Positions 60,811-64,000 of a stretch of DNA of 64,000 bases are shown here, piece after piece. Location: positions 1-64,000 of the forward strand of contig JAKSLH010000010.1 of NCBI GenBank assembly GCA_024401335.1, given 5' to 3'. This DNA comes from Bacteroidales bacterium (GTDB lineage: Bacteria; Bacteroidota; Bacteroidia; Bacteroidales; Marinilabiliaceae). The notes beneath the pieces are model-generated. The model did not search any database. It was not told where the DNA came from and worked only from the letters and a program-made list of their open reading frames with translations. Within the stretch, counting starts at the first letter, position 1. Every line of letters starts with the position of its first letter. The position numbers were made by a program, and so were the translations under genes.

Positions 60811-61347
60811 TTACTGAATTGCTAGCATTTCTAGTGTAGACTTGATTGTCTCTACATTAAAATCTCGCGCTATAACTGTTCCGTCGGCGTCGATAAGCAT
60901 GTTTACTGGCTTATAGACTTCAAAGAGTTTTGCAAGATCAGAATCAGCACCCTTGTAGTCACAGATGTGATGGAAAGAACTTGTGCCGTCAGTCTGGATA
61001 GCTTTCTTCAGAGGTGACTTAAACTTGTCGAGCGATATGCTCAGCACGTCAATGCCCTCTCCATTGTGGAACGAAGCATCCTTATATGCCTCCAACGTCT
61101 GAATAAGCTGATAGCTGTTCATGCGCGACTGCGCGTCATAAGATGCCCAGAAATTGATGATCAGCATCTTATTTTTCAGGTCCTCAACATGAAGTGTGTC
61201 ACCGCAAATCTCCTGAATGCCATCCATCTTGGCTATTTCATCTGCGTAAATCTGGCTGCCTACTTCACGTTTGTTTGATGACAACAACACCATTGCTGTC
61301 ATACATGCCAAAGAAAATGTCTTTGTCTTTAGATTTCTTATTACCAT
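60811..61347 (-). CDS. Thioredoxin-fold exported protein without redox cysteines
   Basis: The 178-residue protein has a hydrophobic N-terminal signal region (SLACMTAMVLLSS) and a TlpA-like body. The site equivalent to WCGPC reads NFWASYDAQSRMNS, with Asp71 and Ser74 in place of the cysteines. The rest of the fold is kept (LSISLDKFKSPLKKAI, then YKPVNMLIDADGTVI). It is a paralogue of the adjacent 60180 gene and of the 11169 protein. A binding or chaperone role, not redox catalysis, is inferred. Confidence 0.8.
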   Translation of the reverse strand: MVIRNLKTKTFSLACMTAMVLLSSNKREVGSQIYADEIAKMDGIQEICGDTLHVEDLKNKMLIINFWASYDAQSRMNSYQLIQTLEAYKDASFHNGEGIDVLSISLDKFKSPLKKAIQTDGTSSFHHICDYKGADSDLAKLFEVYKPVNMLIDADGTVIARDFNVETIKSTLEMLAIQ

Positions 61348-61473
61348 TCTATCGTATTTCTTAGACTGCCTTAAGAAACACCAGCTCTAAGCCTTCCATC
61401 TCATAAGTTCAGATACTCTTCTTATTCACATGGAAATCAAAGAAATATCCTAACCAGTCTAAAATCAACAATG

Positions 61474-61481
61474 CAAAGTTA
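61474..61481 (-). promoter_or_regulatory. -7 element of the cysteine-less thioredoxin-like gene
   Basis: TAACTTTG on the minus strand matches TAnnTTTG. It is 126 nt upstream of the ATG at 61347, so the leader would be long. No -33 TTG was found. Confidence 0.4.
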
Positions 61482-61699
61482 AACCGATTATTACGCACCG
61501 CACCACTATTACATCATAAAAATGCTTTACGCTCTATTTTAAGCACATATTTTTAGATATAACAATCTATATATCAACTATATAACAAGTAGTTAAATAT
61601 AGTTAAGCCAAATAAGTCTTGCATACATATTGACCAAAGATTATTACTTTTTCACAATGATATTAACTGTAAATAATTACATTATCAATGATTATTTTT

Positions 61700-61707
61700 T
61701 ATATTTG
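61700..61707 (+). promoter_or_regulatory. -7 element of the alpha/beta hydrolase gene
   Basis: TATATTTG matches TAnnTTTG, 20 nt upstream of the ATG at 61728. No -33 TTG was found. Confidence 0.5.
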
Positions 61708-61727
61708 CATAACTAAACTGAACAGCT

Positions 61728-62651
61728 ATGAATCCTATAACCCTCATTATAATTGTTCTTGCATTGATTGTGATGTTGTTTGTCGCAACATTCATCATGT
61801 ACAAGACATACTTCCACAACCCACTAGGACAGGACGAAGACAAGTTTCTCGACACCGTAACCAACATCCAATATCCTGGCACTAAGGAGTGGGTAAAGGA
61901 CAACATTGCCAACGGCACTTTCACAGATGTATTTATTGACAGCAAGATAGAACATGGACAGCACGCCTACGTAGCTAGTCACAACGGAGCGACACGCACC
62001 GTAATTCTTGTACACGGCTATTCCGGCTGCGCCTTCCAAATGATGCCATACGCCCGTCCCTGGTTCGAACAGATGGGATATAACATCGTCGTAATCGACT
62101 TGCCTAACCACGGACGCAGCGAGGGCAACGTAACTCACATGGGATGGAAGGAACGTCTGATACTCATAGAATGGATAAAAAAGTCGCAAGAGCTGTTTCC
62201 CGACACCAGCATTTATCTTCATGGCTTATCTATGGGTGCGGCGACGATTCTCATGGCTGCGGGCGACGGTTTGCCTACCTACGTCAAAGGTATCGTTTCA
62301 GACTGCTCATTCAGTAGCGTTTGGGACGAGATAAAACATGTCTCTAAAGACAAGCACATACCAATCTTCCCATTCCTTTATTTGTCGAATATCATAGCCA
62401 AACTATATTTCGGATGGTCATATACCGAAGCCTCGGTTATCAAGCAGACCGCCAAGATATCTATACCAGTGCTTTTCATCCATGGCGACGCCGATCTACG
62501 TGTCCCTGTAGATCAGGCCTACAACTTGTTCAAGGCTAAGGCTACAGGTAAAAAAGAGCTATGGATCACCAAGGATGCCGGTCATGCATGTTCTCTGATT
62601 CTCTACCAGGACAGATACATTCGCAACATAAAGGCATTCTTCGAAGAGTAG
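61728..62651 (+). CDS. Membrane-anchored alpha/beta hydrolase
   Basis: The 307-residue protein has an N-terminal transmembrane segment (ITLIIIVLALIVMLFVATF). The hydrolase domain has the oxyanion segment VILVHGYSGCAFQMM, nucleophile elbow HGLSMGAATI (Ser), acid loop IHGDADLRVP (Asp) and catalytic His in DAGHACS. It resembles the BAAT/YqkD-type serine hydrolases of unknown substrate. It has its own -7 element and converges with transketolase. Confidence 0.87.
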   Translation: MNPITLIIIVLALIVMLFVATFIMYKTYFHNPLGQDEDKFLDTVTNIQYPGTKEWVKDNIANGTFTDVFIDSKIEHGQHAYVASHNGATRTVILVHGYSGCAFQMMPYARPWFEQMGYNIVVIDLPNHGRSEGNVTHMGWKERLILIEWIKKSQELFPDTSIYLHGLSMGAATILMAAGDGLPTYVKGIVSDCSFSSVWDEIKHVSKDKHIPIFPFLYLSNIIAKLYFGWSYTEASVIKQTAKISIPVLFIHGDADLRVPVDQAYNLFKAKATGKKELWITKDAGHACSLILYQDRYIRNIKAFFEE

Positions 62652-62707
62652 CAGTCTTCACCCATCCACTACTACAACCGATCAGCCCTAATCATCATTT
62701 ATCCACA

Positions 62708-62742
62708 TAAAAAAAAGGAGACTGTCTTATTCAGACAATCTC
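62708..62742 (-). terminator. Terminator of transketolase
   Basis: On the minus strand an 11-bp stem (62742-62732 with 62726-62716, one G-U pair) is followed by eight Ts. It lies 41 nt past the transketolase stop. Confidence 0.85.
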
Positions 62743-62783
62743 CATTATTGTTTTGAGGCTATGCCTCTATTAATCTGCTTCTA

Positions 62784-64000
62784 TTAGAAAAGCTTCATAA
62801 CCTGATCGTAAACATTCTGAGCTGTATAGCCGAGCTTCTCGTCAAGTACCTTGTAAGGAGCAGAGAAACCGAATGTCTCAAGACCCCAAACTGTTGACTT
62901 AGGATCAGCACCGATAAGGAAGCCCTGGAGGTTAACTGGAAGACCTGCTGTCATACCAAATACCTTTGCACCTGCAGGAACTACGCTCTGCTGATATTCA
63001 GCGCTCTGAGTACGGAAGAGGCCTTCAGATGGAACGCTAACGATACGAACCTTCTTGCCAGCCTTACGGAGCAATTCAGCACCAGAAACGAGTGTAGAAA
63101 CTTCAGAACCAGTAGCTACACAAACAACGTCTGGATTAGCATCTGAACCAGCAACAACATAAGCACCCTTGCGAGCGAGTTCATAGTCGTTACCCTCTGG
63201 AAGGTTGTTGATATTCTGACGAGAAAGGATGAGTGCTGTAGGACTCTCCATGTTCTCCATAGCCATAGCCCAAGCCACTGTAGTCTCCTTAGCATCAGCT
63301 GGACGAAGTACGAGGCATGAGTTCTTGCCGTCATGACGCTTCAACTTCTCCATCAAACGGATCTGTGCCTCGTGCTCTACAGGCTCGTGAGTAGGTCCAT
63401 CCTCACCTACGCGGAATGCGTCGTGTGTCCAGATGAACTTAACTGGGAGCTGCATGAGAGCTGCCATACGAACAACAGGAAGCATATACTGGCTGAATAC
63501 GAAGAATGTACCACATGCTGGAATAACACCACCATGAAGTGCCATACCTACGCAGCAGCATGCCATAGTGAACTCAGCAACACCTGCCTGGAAGAATGCG
63601 CCAGAGAAGTCATTTGCTGTAAGAGCCTTAGTCTTCTTCAAGAAGCCATCAGTCTTATCAGAGTTAGAAAGGTCGGCAGAAGCACAGATCATGTTAGGAA
63701 CCTGCTCAGCGAGAACACTGAGACAAGCAGCTGATGCGTTACGTGTAGCATCGTTATCCTTCTGTGCACACTTGCTCCAGTCGATCTTTGGAGCCTTACC
63801 ACTGAACCAATCGTTCTGAGCAGCAGCCTTTTCAGGATTAGCCTTAGCCCAAGCAGCTTCCTCAGCATAACGCTCTGCTACGATCTTCTTTAGTTCCTCA
63901 GCACGCTTTGCATAGAGTTCCTTAACCTCTGGGAAGATCTGGAATGGATTCTCAGGATCACCGCCGAGGTTCTTAATTGTATTCTTGTATGCGTCGCCAC
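62784..64000 (-). CDS. tkt: Transketolase, C-terminal part (start beyond right edge)
   Basis: The frame is open to the right edge, so about 405 C-terminal residues are visible; the N-terminal thiamine-diphosphate domain (about 250 residues) is outside. Visible landmarks are the central domain ICASADLSNSDKT, FAECGVAE-like QAGVAEFTMAC, and WTHDAFRVGEDGPTHEPVEH, the transketolase signature that binds the sugar substrate. The C-terminal domain (VRIVSVPSEGLF ... QNVYDQVMKLF) is complete. It transfers two-carbon units in the non-oxidative pentose phosphate pathway. Confidence 0.93.
   Translation of the reverse strand, partial: GDAYKNTIKNLGGDPENPFQIFPEVKELYAKRAEELKKIVAERYAEEAAWAKANPEKAAAQNDWFSGKAPKIDWSKCAQKDNDATRNASAACLSVLAEQVPNMICASADLSNSDKTDGFLKKTKALTANDFSGAFFQAGVAEFTMACCCVGMALHGGVIPACGTFFVFSQYMLPVVRMAALMQLPVKFIWTHDAFRVGEDGPTHEPVEHEAQIRLMEKLKRHDGKNSCLVLRPADAKETTVAWAMAMENMESPTALILSRQNINNLPEGNDYELARKGAYVVAGSDANPDVVCVATGSEVSTLVSGAELLRKAGKKVRIVSVPSEGLFRTQSAEYQQSVVPAGAKVFGMTAGLPVNLQGFLIGADPKSTVWGLETFGFSAPYKVLDEKLGYTAQNVYDQVMKLF

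Larger units (their letters stand above)
61348..61727. other. AT-rich intergenic region between divergent genes
   Basis: The 380-bp gap holds a minus-strand -7 element TAACTTTG (61481-61474) for the cysteine-less thioredoxin-like gene, with a leader of about 120 nt, and a plus-strand TATATTTG (61700-61707) for the hydrolase. No ORF, tRNA-like structure or repeat was seen in between. Confidence 0.65.

Noticed and set aside
1-64000. tRNA, rRNA, insertion sequences or prophage
   Set aside because: I saw no cloverleaf-like sequence, rRNA segment, transposase or phage gene; short tRNA genes could still be missed by eye.

Overview
The window looks like a chromosomal segment of a Bacteroidales bacterium, most likely of the Prevotella group. 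Evidence: many genes are preceded by the Bacteroidetes -7 element (TAnnTTTG) instead of E. coli-type promoters; Shine-Dalgarno sites are not obvious; a complete Bat (aerotolerance) cluster is present; several exported proteins end in Por/T9SS-like tails; and families typical of the phylum occur (DUF4249 lipoprotein with a TonB-dependent receptor, DUF4369-TlpA thioredoxin, M64 peptidase, BY-kinase with a Tyr-rich tail). No rRNA, tRNA, CRISPR array, insertion sequence or phage gene was recognised. Species assignment is inference.

Layout. 1-5.1 kb: end of an unknown gene with a terminator, a decayed outer-membrane receptor remnant, a GLUG-repeat secreted protein, an M16 zinc peptidase and a translationally coupled FMN-binding exported protein. 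5.1-11 kb: an L,D-transpeptidase, then three tandem, partly identical DUF4249 lipoprotein genes coupled to one TonB-dependent receptor; the two spacers between the copies carry a 48-codon thioredoxin-like ORF. 11-18.9 kb: a DUF4369-TlpA protein, an FAD oxidoreductase, recQ, tdk, a conserved Pro/Glu-rich protein, rsmI and a coiled-coil lipoprotein. 19-26.7 kb: M64 peptidase, a 62-residue protein, a 1071-residue secreted protein and a second M16 peptidase. 26.8-29.8 kb: a DUF2520 protein, KdsC-like phosphatase, UbiA-type prenyltransferase and nitroreductase run.

From 29.9 kb most genes lie on the minus strand: BY-kinase with an amidohydrolase-like pseudoenzyme, DsbD, an acyl-CoA dehydrogenase/EtfAB operon, a PcrA/UvrD helicase, then (across a plus-strand His-rich protein) queH, dnaN, def, ruvX, trkA and dapA. 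After a plus-strand ACT-domain gene comes the Bat operon (moxR, DUF58, a membrane protein, batA, batB, batC, batD, batE, in transcription order), a SPOR lipoprotein, grpE-dnaJ, two TlpA-like proteins (one without the redox cysteines), a plus-strand alpha/beta hydrolase, and the C-terminal part of transketolase running off the right edge.

Most of the window is core housekeeping. The accessory and more interesting parts are the triplicated lipoprotein/TonB locus with its variable core and odd spacers, the secreted-protein clusters at both ends of the first 26 kb, the pseudoenzyme-kinase operon, and several regulatory layouts: a palindromic divergent promoter, repeats upstream of the His-rich gene, and a hairpin inside the etf operon. 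No wholly new multi-gene system is proven here; the DUF4249 array is the best candidate.
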